A stretch of 9,746 bases of DNA from Treponema sp. UBA3662 (GCA_002373205.1 DFJV01000033.1:10148-19893), one strand, 5' to 3'. Counted from the stretch's first letter, positions 1-6,172 are shown. Program-made: numbers and translations. The notes: generated by a model not told the origin, from the letters alone.

Positions 1-148
1 TATAGCGTACCGGGTTGTTGCCGGCGTAATGGAACAAACCGGCATTTGCTGGGATTAAAGCGGAATTCCGGCGGAATTCTGGGTATGAGGACGCAAGAAT
101 CCATTTTTTTGAGGACGTTTTGTATTTTTTTAGGCAGGAATTTTCCAT
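1..148 (-). CDS. RHS/YD-repeat core tail, partial (runs off left edge)
   Basis: The minus strand is open from an ATG at 148-146 to the window edge (49 codons plus one base). An in-frame TAG lies four codons upstream, so this is the true 5' end of the frame. AGGA lies 7 bases before the ATG. The last visible residues, GLFHYAGNNPVRY, match the hallmark end of RHS/YD-repeat cores, which usually continues as T/V-DP-DG and then a variable C-terminal toxin. Residues 9-25 (YKTSSKKWILASSYPEF) look like a decayed version of the preceding core segment, usually R-T-S-x-W-x-S-x-DP. A full RHS protein exceeds 1000 residues; here only the last part of the core sits behind its own start. It is therefore either an orphan tip module (core stub plus toxin) or a pseudogene fragment. 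The family call rests on the YAGNNPVRY motif. The toxin part is not visible. Confidence 0.6.
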   Translation of the reverse strand, partial: MENSCLKKYKTSSKKWILASSYPEFRRNSALIPANAGLFHYAGNNPVRY

Positions 149-300
149 TTTTTGTTCCTAAACTCCTCTTTTTACAAAATTTTTACTGCAAACTGCTCTC
201 AAAATGAGGCAATTTCAGTGCTTCCCCATCAAATACCTATTTGATGGGGGAAACAGGTGCTTTTTTGGCGGCTTCAAAAACACCATGGGTAGCGTAGACG
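149..300 (-). repeat. Structured leader repeat, copy A
   Basis: This copy aligns along its length with 782-929 in the same orientation, roughly two thirds identical by eye. It holds an 11-bp perfect stem (224-234 with 239-249, loop ACCT), a small bulged stem at about 194-212 and a GGTG/CACC-based stem at about 255-284. It ends exactly where the RHS-like frame starts. Apart from this repeat, the minus-strand gene-free stretch 149-361 shows nothing recognisable. Confidence 0.65.
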
Positions 301-361
301 AAAATTAAGTATCTGCCTACAAAATGACCATATCTTTGCAGAGAAAAACACTCCGGTAATT

Positions 362-781
362 TTATGGAGTATTTTTTTCTAAATCATCTAAAAGTCTAAC
401 AGACAATGACTGATATATCAACTGAGCAACCTCACATTTAAAATATCGGTTTTTGTTTACGCTATAAATTCTGTCAAAGGAATTTAATTCAAAAAGAATG
501 CTTCTATTGTAAAAACTAATTTTAAAGAAACAATTCAATATATTATCCTCATTTTTATTTGTTCTAAAAAACTGAATCTTTCTCTCACTTATTGCTTCTG
601 CAATTCTTTCTTTTGATTCTGAATCAAAAAGATAAGTTATATCGATTTCTTCTCCTCCATGAGAATAATAATATATTACCATAGATTGAGAAGATAAAAA
701 ATCGCTTTTATCTTCACTTACAAGTATTGTAAATGAAATTATTGACCAAATAATTAATAGTGCAATCAGTATTTTTTTCAT
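362..781 (-). CDS. Hypothetical membrane-anchored or secreted small protein
   Basis: I do not recognise a family for this 139-residue protein. Residues 1-22 are a short basic start (MKK) and a long hydrophobic stretch without a Cys lipobox, so it is an uncleaved N-terminal anchor or a signal peptide. The remainder is hydrophilic and aromatic-rich (YYYSHGGEE near 37-45) and should lie outside the cytoplasm. The start is supported by AGGAGAG 9 bases before the ATG. It lies downstream of brnA and upstream of the RHS-like frame, all on one strand, and its leader is copy B of the structured repeat. Composition is much more AT-rich than the genes right of 2849, which suggests acquisition. By position it could be an immunity-type protein for an exported toxin, but nothing in the sequence proves that. 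Confidence 0.6.
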   Translation of the reverse strand: MKKILIALLIIWSIISFTILVSEDKSDFLSSQSMVIYYYSHGGEEIDITYLFDSESKERIAEAISERKIQFFRTNKNEDNILNCFFKISFYNRSILFELNSFDRIYSVNKNRYFKCEVAQLIYQSLSVRLLDDLEKNTP

Positions 782-929
782 AACTATTCACTCTCCTATT
801 TGTTTAACAAAATTATTGTCGCAAACAGCCCCAAGAATGGGGAGTTTTATGCGCTTCTCCATCAAATGCCTATTTGGCGGAGAAAAGGGCGGTGTTTTGA
901 CAGCTGCAAAAACGCTAGAGTGTAGTGTA
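782..929 (-). repeat. Structured leader repeat, copy B
   Basis: Second copy of the element at 149-300. It fills the gap between brnA and the 139-residue gene and ends at that gene's ATG. Stems: CCCC/GGGG at about 828-841; TTCTCC-plus-CAAAT at 855-867 with 872-884 (loop GCCT; one G-T pair and one mismatch in the middle); and a GTGTTTT/AAAACGC stem at about 892-914. Stem sequences differ from copy A but pairing is mostly kept. The GTTTGC block and an AATTTTGT block sit at the same distance from the start codon in both copies. Confidence 0.65.
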
Positions 930-933
930 TATT

Positions 934-1203
934 TTAAAGAGATGCAATTGGACAGCCTTCCATTCTAGCCCATCTTAGAACCGCATTTAATCTTTGCAGG
1001 TAGCCTTTTTCACCAGGCTCTTTTAGCCACTCAATTGTGTCCATGTCAATTCTTGCAGAAACAGCCTGTTTTCTTGGACGCCAGTTTTTTGGGTAAAGCT
1101 CCTTTGCCTGCTCTGAGGTTAATTCCGGAATATCAGAAAAATCTATAGGTCTTTTTTTAAGTTCAGCTATTTCTTTAGCTGTTAATGTTTTTGCAGAACT
1201 CAT
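934..1203 (-). CDS. brnA: BrnA-family antitoxin
   Basis: Antitoxin of the type II BrnT/BrnA system: it binds BrnT and, as a DNA-binding dimer, usually represses the operon. The 89-residue product has the typical order: a DFSDIPELT segment (about residues 21-29), then RKQAVSARIDMDTIEWLK (ribbon-helix-helix strand and first helix, about 44-61) and GYLQRLNAVLRWA (second helix, about 67-79). I chose the ATG at 1203 because GAGGAGG lies 6 bases before it. An upstream in-frame ATG at 1233 would add ten basic residues but lacks this site and would deepen the overlap with brnT. The overlap with the 3' end of brnT is 29 bases, consistent with translational coupling. Family assignment is confident; activity is inferred. 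Confidence 0.9.
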   Translation of the reverse strand: MSSAKTLTAKEIAELKKRPIDFSDIPELTSEQAKELYPKNWRPRKQAVSARIDMDTIEWLKEPGEKGYLQRLNAVLRWARMEGCPIASL

Positions 1204-1486
1204 TGTAAACCTCCTCTTCTTTAGGTGATGCAAGCCGGGCAGAAATTATTCTGATTCTATTGTTTTCTGTATATGAAGTTGCAACGATTACAACTCCTTG
1301 TATACAACCCAAGCCAAAATAACGGTCTTCGTTTATTGTTGAATGCAACTTATCATAACGCTCAAAAAAGAATGGGTCATCAAAAACCGGCAGTATCTGT
1401 TCAAACGAAAGCCCATGCTTTGCCTTATTTATTTCGTTTTTTTCAGAATCCCATTCAAATCTGTTGTCATCGCTAATTTCTGTCAT
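1175..1486 (-). CDS. brnT: BrnT-family toxin (RelE-like ribonuclease)
   Basis: BrnT toxins are small RelE-fold ribonucleases that stop translation until neutralised by BrnA. This 103-residue protein shows the family signature in order: FEWDSEKNEINKAKHGLSFE (about 10-29), a VFDDP segment (34-38), then NRIRIISARLASPKEEEVY (about 76-94). Length is usual for the family. GAGGG precedes the ATG at 1486 with short spacing. The first gene of the pair, it overlaps brnA, and a consensus-like promoter lies directly upstream. I see no frameshift or loss of the conserved RIISAR block, so it is probably functional. It lies in the AT-rich accessory part, as such modules often do. Confidence 0.9.
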   Translation of the reverse strand: MTEISDDNRFEWDSEKNEINKAKHGLSFEQILPVFDDPFFFERYDKLHSTINEDRYFGLGCIQGVVIVATSYTENNRIRIISARLASPKEEEVYNEFCKNINS

Positions 1487-1500
1487 TCAACCCTCATACA

Positions 1501-1531
1501 ATATTGTATATACATATATGTAATATGTCAA
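1501..1531 (-). promoter_or_regulatory. brnTA promoter with palindromic operator candidate
   Basis: Reading the minus strand, TTGACA (1531-1526), a 17-base spacer and TACAAT (1508-1503) form a near-consensus housekeeping promoter. An imperfect 26-base inverted repeat (1501-1526; ten of thirteen positions pair, inner core TACATATATGTA) fills the spacer and the -10 box. A dimeric repressor bound there would block RNA polymerase, as expected for BrnA autoregulation. Confidence 0.75.
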
Positions 1532-1606
1532 CACAGAAACGCACTAATTTTAGCAAATTAAGAAACCTCTATAGCCCCTTCTGTTTTCCTCCATCAAAGA
1601 AATTAT

Positions 1607-1625
1607 TTACATCGTATTTCCTCCT
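1607..1625 (-). other. Start-stop minimal reading frame with ideal ribosome binding site
   Basis: On the minus strand AGGAGG (1625-1620) is followed at the ideal 7-base spacing by ATG-TAA (1612-1607). It lies just after the lipoprotein gene. It is either the stub of a deleted gene or a ribosome-holding site. The rest of the gap 1532-1634 holds nothing else I recognise. Confidence 0.35.
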
Positions 1626-1634
1626 GAAACATTG

Positions 1635-2228
1635 CTAATCCTTCATCGGCATTATAAAATGCACATTATCTTCTTTCAAATCGACATCCGGGAAAGAGTA
1701 CGAATTATACCACTCGTAAAATTCCTTTAAGGTTTGTGGGCTAGACAGTTTTTCATCCATATATTTATAAAAGCATGAAATTTGCATATTATCATCAATA
1801 TTACATGCATCAAACTTATGAAATTCACAAGGTATTACAGCCCGCCATCCGTCTTTTAAAGGAATATAGAAATATGTACCTGTCTCAACAAAAATATTTT
1901 CTGCATTCTTTTTTACTAAATTTTTAACCTTTGTAGAAACACTTACACCTTCTGCCGTTTTAAACGATTTGTCGCGAGTGTAAACAACCGATATACTTTC
2001 TTCATCAACCATTACAAGATATTCGATTGAATCAATATTTATCTTTCTGAATTCTCCAATAGTTCCTGCATTAACGTGCTTGAAAACACAATCCCTCGTG
2101 TGCACCGATTTTAAATAAGGCATTTGCATTAAAAATTTTTCTTCTAATGAAATTTTATTTTTGCTGCATGAGAAATAAAGAATCCAAACAAGTATAAAAA
2201 CAAAACTACTTTTTATTCTATTTTTCAT
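1635..2228 (-). CDS. Predicted lipoprotein of unknown function
   Basis: This 197-residue protein starts with MKNRIK, a hydrophobic core (about 7-18) and LYFSC, a spirochaete-type relaxed lipobox with Cys21 as the likely lipidated residue; polar SKNK follows. It should be an exported lipoprotein. A segment near 99-107 (FKTAEGVSV) resembles the F-K-T-x-E-G-I-x-V-G segment that recurs in small bacterial lipoproteins, but here the Gly after V is Ser. There are four further Cys in the mature part. A GGGGGAG box lies 4 bases before the ATG. It lies 29 bases downstream of the 168-residue gene, so the two are probably cotranscribed. AT-rich composition sets it apart from the kinase operon. Function unknown; a periplasmic immunity role is possible but speculative. 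Confidence 0.65.
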   Translation of the reverse strand: MKNRIKSSFVFILVWILYFSCSKNKISLEEKFLMQMPYLKSVHTRDCVFKHVNAGTIGEFRKINIDSIEYLVMVDEESISVVYTRDKSFKTAEGVSVSTKVKNLVKKNAENIFVETGTYFYIPLKDGWRAVIPCEFHKFDACNIDDNMQISCFYKYMDEKLSSPQTLKEFYEWYNSYSFPDVDLKEDNVHFIMPMKD

Positions 2229-2257
2229 AACACTCCCCCAATGAATCTTTCAACGGA

Positions 2258-2764
2258 TTAATCTTGGGGCAAGTCATCCGCATCTGGAATCAGCATATAT
2301 TCTCCATAATTCAATTTTCCAAAAAGTGTAAGGAAATCATCATTAAAACGGAATTTGGGATTGTACCTTAATACATCATTTGTTCCCATATTAATCATTT
2401 GTGTTTTTTTAATTAAAACTGCCATTTTTGTTTTATCATCTAAAATACTTTTTATAATTGATTCATCAAATCCATTTACACATTTCCGATCAGCAAATAA
2501 AAAGTTTCCATAAAAAGATGAAATCACATAATGATTGGCCTTTAACTTTGGTATGACTTTTTCTAGCCATTTCTGAACATCATATTCTTTTGTATATAAA
2601 ACAATTATTTCATAAGTTTTAAGTTCAGCCTTTTTGTTAAATTCATCCAAGATTTTTTCAGATTCTGTATTATCAAAAGTTTCAAGTATTTCTGCTATTG
2701 AATCTTTGCTCAAATATTTTGAAAAGCTTTTTTCAATTTCTTTTGACTTTCGTTTCTTAAACAT
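2258..2764 (-). CDS. Hypothetical cytosolic protein
   Basis: I do not recognise a family. I chose the ATG at 2764 (168 residues) because AAGAGG lies 6 bases before it. A GTG at 2779 in the same frame would add five residues but would bury that site. The product begins with a very basic stretch (MFKKRKSKE), has no signal peptide or membrane segment, and shows alternating hydrophobic strands (EIIVLYT near 53-59, KMAVLIKK near 114-121), suggesting an alpha/beta domain. The C-terminus is acidic (PDADDLPQD). It lies 84 bases after the kinase gene and 29 bases before the lipoprotein gene. It may be read from the kinase operon, since I see no convincing terminator or promoter in the 84-base gap, only a short GGG-TTCG-CCC hairpin at about 2802-2811. 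The sharp drop in GC here marks the edge of the accessory region. Confidence 0.6.
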   Translation of the reverse strand: MFKKRKSKEIEKSFSKYLSKDSIAEILETFDNTESEKILDEFNKKAELKTYEIIVLYTKEYDVQKWLEKVIPKLKANHYVISSFYGNFLFADRKCVNGFDESIIKSILDDKTKMAVLIKKTQMINMGTNDVLRYNPKFRFNDDFLTLFGKLNYGEYMLIPDADDLPQD

Positions 2765-2848
2765 TAATAACCTCTTCACCCGAAATCCTCACTGGAAAGG
2801 AGGGTTCGCCCTTGGAGAAAACTTTCAATGTCCTCTGTTTAATTAGCC

Positions 2849-4588
2849 TTACTTCTTCTTTAAGCTGCCGTTAAGGAAAAGCTCGTCTTCGTACCATTCA
2901 ATCCTTAGGCCAAAGTATTCCTCGTGGTAACCTGGAGCAGTTATGTGGAAGCGGTGGACTGTTCCCGTCAGGAGGCTTTCTGCAGGAAGCGTTGCCAAGT
3001 CCTTTAAGCCCTTTGGAGTTTCCACCATGAACTTGCACTGGTCGGTTATGTCTGCCCCGGTCTGAGCGTCTATGGCATTAGTGCGGACTTTAAGATAGCG
3101 CCTTGCATTCTTTAGGAAGTTGAATTCCAATGTCTGGGCTTCTTTTCCTACAGTTATGCTGTTCCACCAGATGTAGGGGCCTTCTACTATCTTTACGCGG
3201 TAGTCGCCCGGCTTAAGGTAGACTGGCTTTGTTACGACCTTTACGTTCTTGCGGTTGGGCTTTTTTGCGCTTTCTTCATTTCCATCTGCAGCACCCTTTG
3301 CCGCCTTGGGGGTATAGAAGTCACGTATGTTATTGCTCATGGCAGGAAGCTTGTAGGCTTCATCTACCAAAGGAATTTCCTTGTTGTCGTTCACATAGAA
3401 AAATGCCCTGGCCGGTAAGTCCGTGTCCGGAAGGTTGTTTTCCGGCATTTCCATTGCAAGAGAAACAGGTGTGTACCAGTGTCTTAAAACCGTATTCAGA
3501 AAGAATTTGGAGAACCAGCCCGCAGCAATAAGCCCCATAAAGGCAAGGACTGCCACAACGATAAGTGAATTTCTTACAGCCTTGTGGTGCCTTGTCTGGT
3601 AAGACTGGGGAAGCCTTATTTCTTTTGTTGCTATAACAGCCTGTGCAAGGTTCACGCGGATTGCATGCTGGTCATATTTCTTAAGGTAGCGCTTTATCTT
3701 CTTTATTACCGGGTCAATGGACTGGAAGCGCTTTTGCTTGTCTGCCCTCATCATTTTTTTGATGAGTGAGCTTACAAAACGCGGCAGTTTGGGGGCAAAA
3801 CGCTCCGGTGGCTCGTAGTCGCCCTTGCGGATGGCCTGCAAAGTGTCGGAAGACATGTCGCCCTTGTAAGGCTTGGTTCCAGTAACCATCTCGTAGAGCA
3901 TTATTCCCATTGAATAGATGTCTGCCCTTTGGTCTACGGAACTTGAGTCGTCAAGCTGCTCCGGGGACATATAGGCAGGTGTTCCAAGTTTTGCGCCTGT
4001 CATGGTAATGCCCTCTCTTACGGGTGCCACAACCGTTGCATTTGAATCAGCAGTTTTCTGCTTGGCTGCGGAGTCGTTTTCCTTTTCACCGCTTGCAATG
4101 CCAAAGTCGGAAAGCTTTACCTCTGCCCTTCGAGAAATAAGTATGTTTCCGGGCTTAATGTCGCGGTGGACAATTCCCTTTGAATGTGCGTGCTTTAGTC
4201 CGTAGCAGGCATCAAGAAAAATAAGGAGTGCCAGCTGGGGCGAAAGTGACTGCTGCTTTTCCAAAAGCTTGTCCAAAGACATGCCGTCCACAAATTCAAG
4301 AACGATGTAGTCATTCCTTGCTTCGGTAAAAAAGTCAAACATGCGCACGATGTAAGGGCTGGACAAATCCATAAGAATCTGAGCTTCCCTCTTGAACCTT
4401 TCGCGGATTGAACTGTTACCCGTACGCAGGGTAAGCTTTTTTATGATTACGTCGCGCCGGAGGGACGGATGGACAGCCTTGAAAACCGCACCCATACCGC
4501 CTTGAGCAATCTGGTTGATTATCCTGTACTTACCGATTACATCAGGAGTTGGTGTGGAAGACCTTTTGGGCATACTTTGAATTGGCAT
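2849..4588 (-). CDS. Transmembrane Ser/Thr protein kinase (Hanks type)
   Basis: Phosphorylates proteins on Ser/Thr at the membrane. The 579-residue product has a full kinase domain (about 19-302): Gly-rich loop AQGGMG (28-33; the first Gly is Ala), ATP-binding Lys50, helix-C Glu68, catalytic loop HRDIKPGN (141-148, Asp143), DFG (161-163), GTPAYMSPE (202-210) and Asp223. The activation segment carries a low-complexity insert of about 30 residues (166-196) rich in Ser, Thr and charged residues, a likely autophosphorylation region. A membrane helix at about 341-359 is followed by some 220 residues outside the cytoplasm, beta-rich, with a segment reading YLKPGDYRVKIVEG and a later ITAPGY, reminiscent of PEGA-type sensor domains. 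GGAG precedes the ATG at 4588 by 8 bases. It starts 11 bases after the phosphatase gene. All catalytic residues are present, so it should be active. Confidence 0.93.
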   Translation of the reverse strand: MPIQSMPKRSSTPTPDVIGKYRIINQIAQGGMGAVFKAVHPSLRRDVIIKKLTLRTGNSSIRERFKREAQILMDLSSPYIVRMFDFFTEARNDYIVLEFVDGMSLDKLLEKQQSLSPQLALLIFLDACYGLKHAHSKGIVHRDIKPGNILISRRAEVKLSDFGIASGEKENDSAAKQKTADSNATVVAPVREGITMTGAKLGTPAYMSPEQLDDSSSVDQRADIYSMGIMLYEMVTGTKPYKGDMSSDTLQAIRKGDYEPPERFAPKLPRFVSSLIKKMMRADKQKRFQSIDPVIKKIKRYLKKYDQHAIRVNLAQAVIATKEIRLPQSYQTRHHKAVRNSLIVVAVLAFMGLIAAGWFSKFFLNTVLRHWYTPVSLAMEMPENNLPDTDLPARAFFYVNDNKEIPLVDEAYKLPAMSNNIRDFYTPKAAKGAADGNEESAKKPNRKNVKVVTKPVYLKPGDYRVKIVEGPYIWWNSITVGKEAQTLEFNFLKNARRYLKVRTNAIDAQTGADITDQCKFMVETPKGLKDLATLPAESLLTGTVHRFHITAPGYHEEYFGLRIEWYEDELFLNGSLKKK

Positions 4589-4599
4589 ATTTACGACTC

Positions 4600-5661
4600 C
4601 TAAATTATGGAAACAATATCACGTTCACACTTGAATTCACGGCCGGGGCTAAGCAGGGCAACATTCATCTCTTCGGGATTGTGGAACTGGACAAAATGCC
4701 CATCCTGCCGCAAAAGAAATTTTTCGGGAACAGGGCGGTGTCCTCCAAACCACAAGGCTTCCTTCTTTCCGCCCTTGGGGTTAAGCTCCTTGAACTGCTT
4801 TTCTACGCTGTCCTTCTGGGCCTCGTCGTTGGCAGTCCATGTAAAGCCCAGAATAAGGTCACCATGGTCGTGGTAATTGATTATGTCGTTTCTTTTGTAA
4901 GCCTTGAGTGGTTCTGCATGGCTTACGCAGAAGTCAGGGAACACAGCAACGATGGGAAGGGCCTTTTCGAAGCAGCTGAGCATGTGAAGGGTAACGTCAC
5001 CGTATTTTTCGTAGACAAAGTCGCGCACCATCTCCCCTTCCATGGCAAACTTAAGGAAGCCGTGGTCACCATGCCCCTCAGAGTTCATGATGTTCTCGTG
5101 GTTGCCCTTTAAAAAGTGGAAGTTGCGCGGAAAGGCATTCTTTAGCTCCATAACGCCCATAACTGCGGCAAAATTTTCCTTCATCTCGTCGCACATTTCT
5201 GGACTTACGGAATCTCCGTTCATCCACTTTTCGTAGGAGGTGCGCCAGCGGTTGTAGGCCCAGGACGTGTTTTCCGTATGCCATACGTCGCCAACGCATA
5301 CAAGAATAACAAGATCCTTGTTAAGGGCATCAAGCACATCGCCGTCAAATTCCTTTTCCGTATAAATTCCCAACTTTTGAAGCACGTCGCTAGCAAGCAG
5401 GGAAATGAGGAATTCTGGTCTTGCATGAATGTCCGGAACAAGGATTACGGGAATTTCTTCCTTGGAAAAGTCCAAGAGGCCTCCCGGCTTCTTTTCCGCT
5501 GAATAGGGACGGTATTTTTTGTCCTCAGCCTCCAGGGAAGAAACAGTCCTGTCTGCAAGGGCAATCAAGTCCTCCTCAGAAGGAAGGTCGTCTGCATCAC
5601 GGTAAGAGATTAGTCTTGAGCGTAAATTTTCCAGTTCTTCGTTAGAAAACATCTGATACAT
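4600..5661 (-). CDS. PPP-like metallophosphatase
   Basis: A calcineurin-like/PPP-fold metal phosphoesterase, probably removing phosphate added by the neighbouring kinase. I chose the ATG at 5661 (353 residues), 7 bases after the FHA stop codon. A TTG at 5682 would overlap that gene, and an ATG at 5652 is also possible. With this start the metal-binding motifs are DIH (77-79), GDVWH (124-128), GNHE (186-189), SHAE (247-250) and GGHRP (306-310). GNHE is canonical, but the second motif is GDxxH where PPP enzymes have GDxxDRG, so the phosphate-binding Arg must come from elsewhere or is missing. No signal peptide or membrane helix is visible. The middle operon position between FHA and kinase genes is strong context for a phosphoprotein phosphatase; a nucleotide-cleaving relative remains possible. 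Confidence 0.85.
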   Translation of the reverse strand: MYQMFSNEELENLRSRLISYRDADDLPSEEDLIALADRTVSSLEAEDKKYRPYSAEKKPGGLLDFSKEEIPVILVPDIHARPEFLISLLASDVLQKLGIYTEKEFDGDVLDALNKDLVILVCVGDVWHTENTSWAYNRWRTSYEKWMNGDSVSPEMCDEMKENFAAVMGVMELKNAFPRNFHFLKGNHENIMNSEGHGDHGFLKFAMEGEMVRDFVYEKYGDVTLHMLSCFEKALPIVAVFPDFCVSHAEPLKAYKRNDIINYHDHGDLILGFTWTANDEAQKDSVEKQFKELNPKGGKKEALWFGGHRPVPEKFLLRQDGHFVQFHNPEEMNVALLSPGREFKCERDIVSII

Positions 5662-5668
5662 ATTTCTA

Positions 5669-6013
5669 TTAAGAAATAACAAGTTCTGAAGAACCTATCC
5701 TAATCTTGTCGCCGGAATTGAGCTTGACATACTTGTCCGGAGGAATCCTGCTTCCGTTCAGGAAGGTTCCGTTCGTACTGCCTTCATCCTTAAGGAAGAA
5801 TTCATCGCGAATTTTTTGAATGATGCAGTGGTGGCGGCTTGCAAGTTTACTGTCGATTACAACGGTGTTGTCCGGCTCACGGCCAAAAGAAATCTTTGCA
5901 GCCAAGTCAATTTTTTTCTTGTTAAAAACCAAATAGGAAACCTGTTTTGATTCCGCAATTTTGTTCAAATGCTGTCCAATAGGACTGTCGTTAACAATAG
6001 TTGTTTCTGCCAT
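5669..6013 (-). CDS. Small FHA-domain protein with GarA-like ETT motif
   Basis: FHA domains bind phosphothreonine peptides. The 114-residue product is essentially one FHA domain: ISFGRE (41-46), SRHH (59-62) and GSTNGTFLNG (78-87), with the binding residues Arg45, Ser59, His62 and Asn81 all present. A short N-terminal tail has E-T-T at residues 3-5. In actinobacterial GarA and OdhI an N-terminal ETT motif is phosphorylated by Ser/Thr kinases and then binds its own FHA domain; the likeness here is seen, the mechanism is inferred. I chose the ATG at 6013; an upstream GTG at 6034 would precede the likely transcription start. There is no ribosome binding site, in keeping with a near-leaderless mRNA. 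First gene of the FHA-phosphatase-kinase operon. FHA identity is sure, partner unknown. Confidence 0.92.
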   Translation of the reverse strand: MAETTIVNDSPIGQHLNKIAESKQVSYLVFNKKKIDLAAKISFGREPDNTVVIDSKLASRHHCIIQKIRDEFFLKDEGSTNGTFLNGSRIPPDKYVKLNSGDKIRIGSSELVIS

Positions 6014-6022
6014 AATGATTAC

Positions 6023-6050
6023 ATTATACAACACATTTAAAAAAAAGCAA
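6023..6050 (-). promoter_or_regulatory. Promoter of the FHA-phosphatase-kinase operon
   Basis: A perfect TATAAT (6028-6023, minus strand) is preceded at 16 bases by TTGCTT (6050-6045), a weak -35. Transcription should begin near 6016, three bases before the ATG at 6013, giving a nearly leaderless message. Confidence 0.65.
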
Positions 6051-6172
6051 AGAAAAATTTACATCACGGAAATCAGTTTTGGGAAATCACATAAGATAAA
6101 ATTGTGAAAATAGATTTACATGAATTTTCAGTTAGGAACGTTTTAAGAACATCAATGCCAGTAAAAAAAGCA

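Noticed and set aside
1..207. Open plus-strand frame of 68 codons from the left edge
   Set aside because: It is the antisense of the RHS-like frame; its product is low-complexity and Phe-rich, and the minus frame has a recognisable motif and a ribosome binding site.
149..929. Integron cassette with attC sites around the 139-residue gene
   Set aside because: Direct repeats around a small gene suggest it, and treponemes can carry integrons, but I see no GTTRRRY/RYYYAAC ends and the element is several small hairpins rather than one long imperfect palindrome.
1204..1233. Upstream ATG for brnA at 1233
   Set aside because: The ATG at 1203 has a perfect GAGGAGG site and matches the usual BrnA length; the upstream one has none.
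4549..5112. 187-codon plus-strand frame
   Set aside because: It is antisense to the phosphatase gene, whose motifs are unmistakable; it has no recognisable domain of its own.
5662..5682. TTG start for the phosphatase at 5682
   Set aside because: It overlaps the FHA gene by 14 bases and has no well-spaced ribosome binding site; the ATG at 5661 follows the FHA stop by 7 bases.
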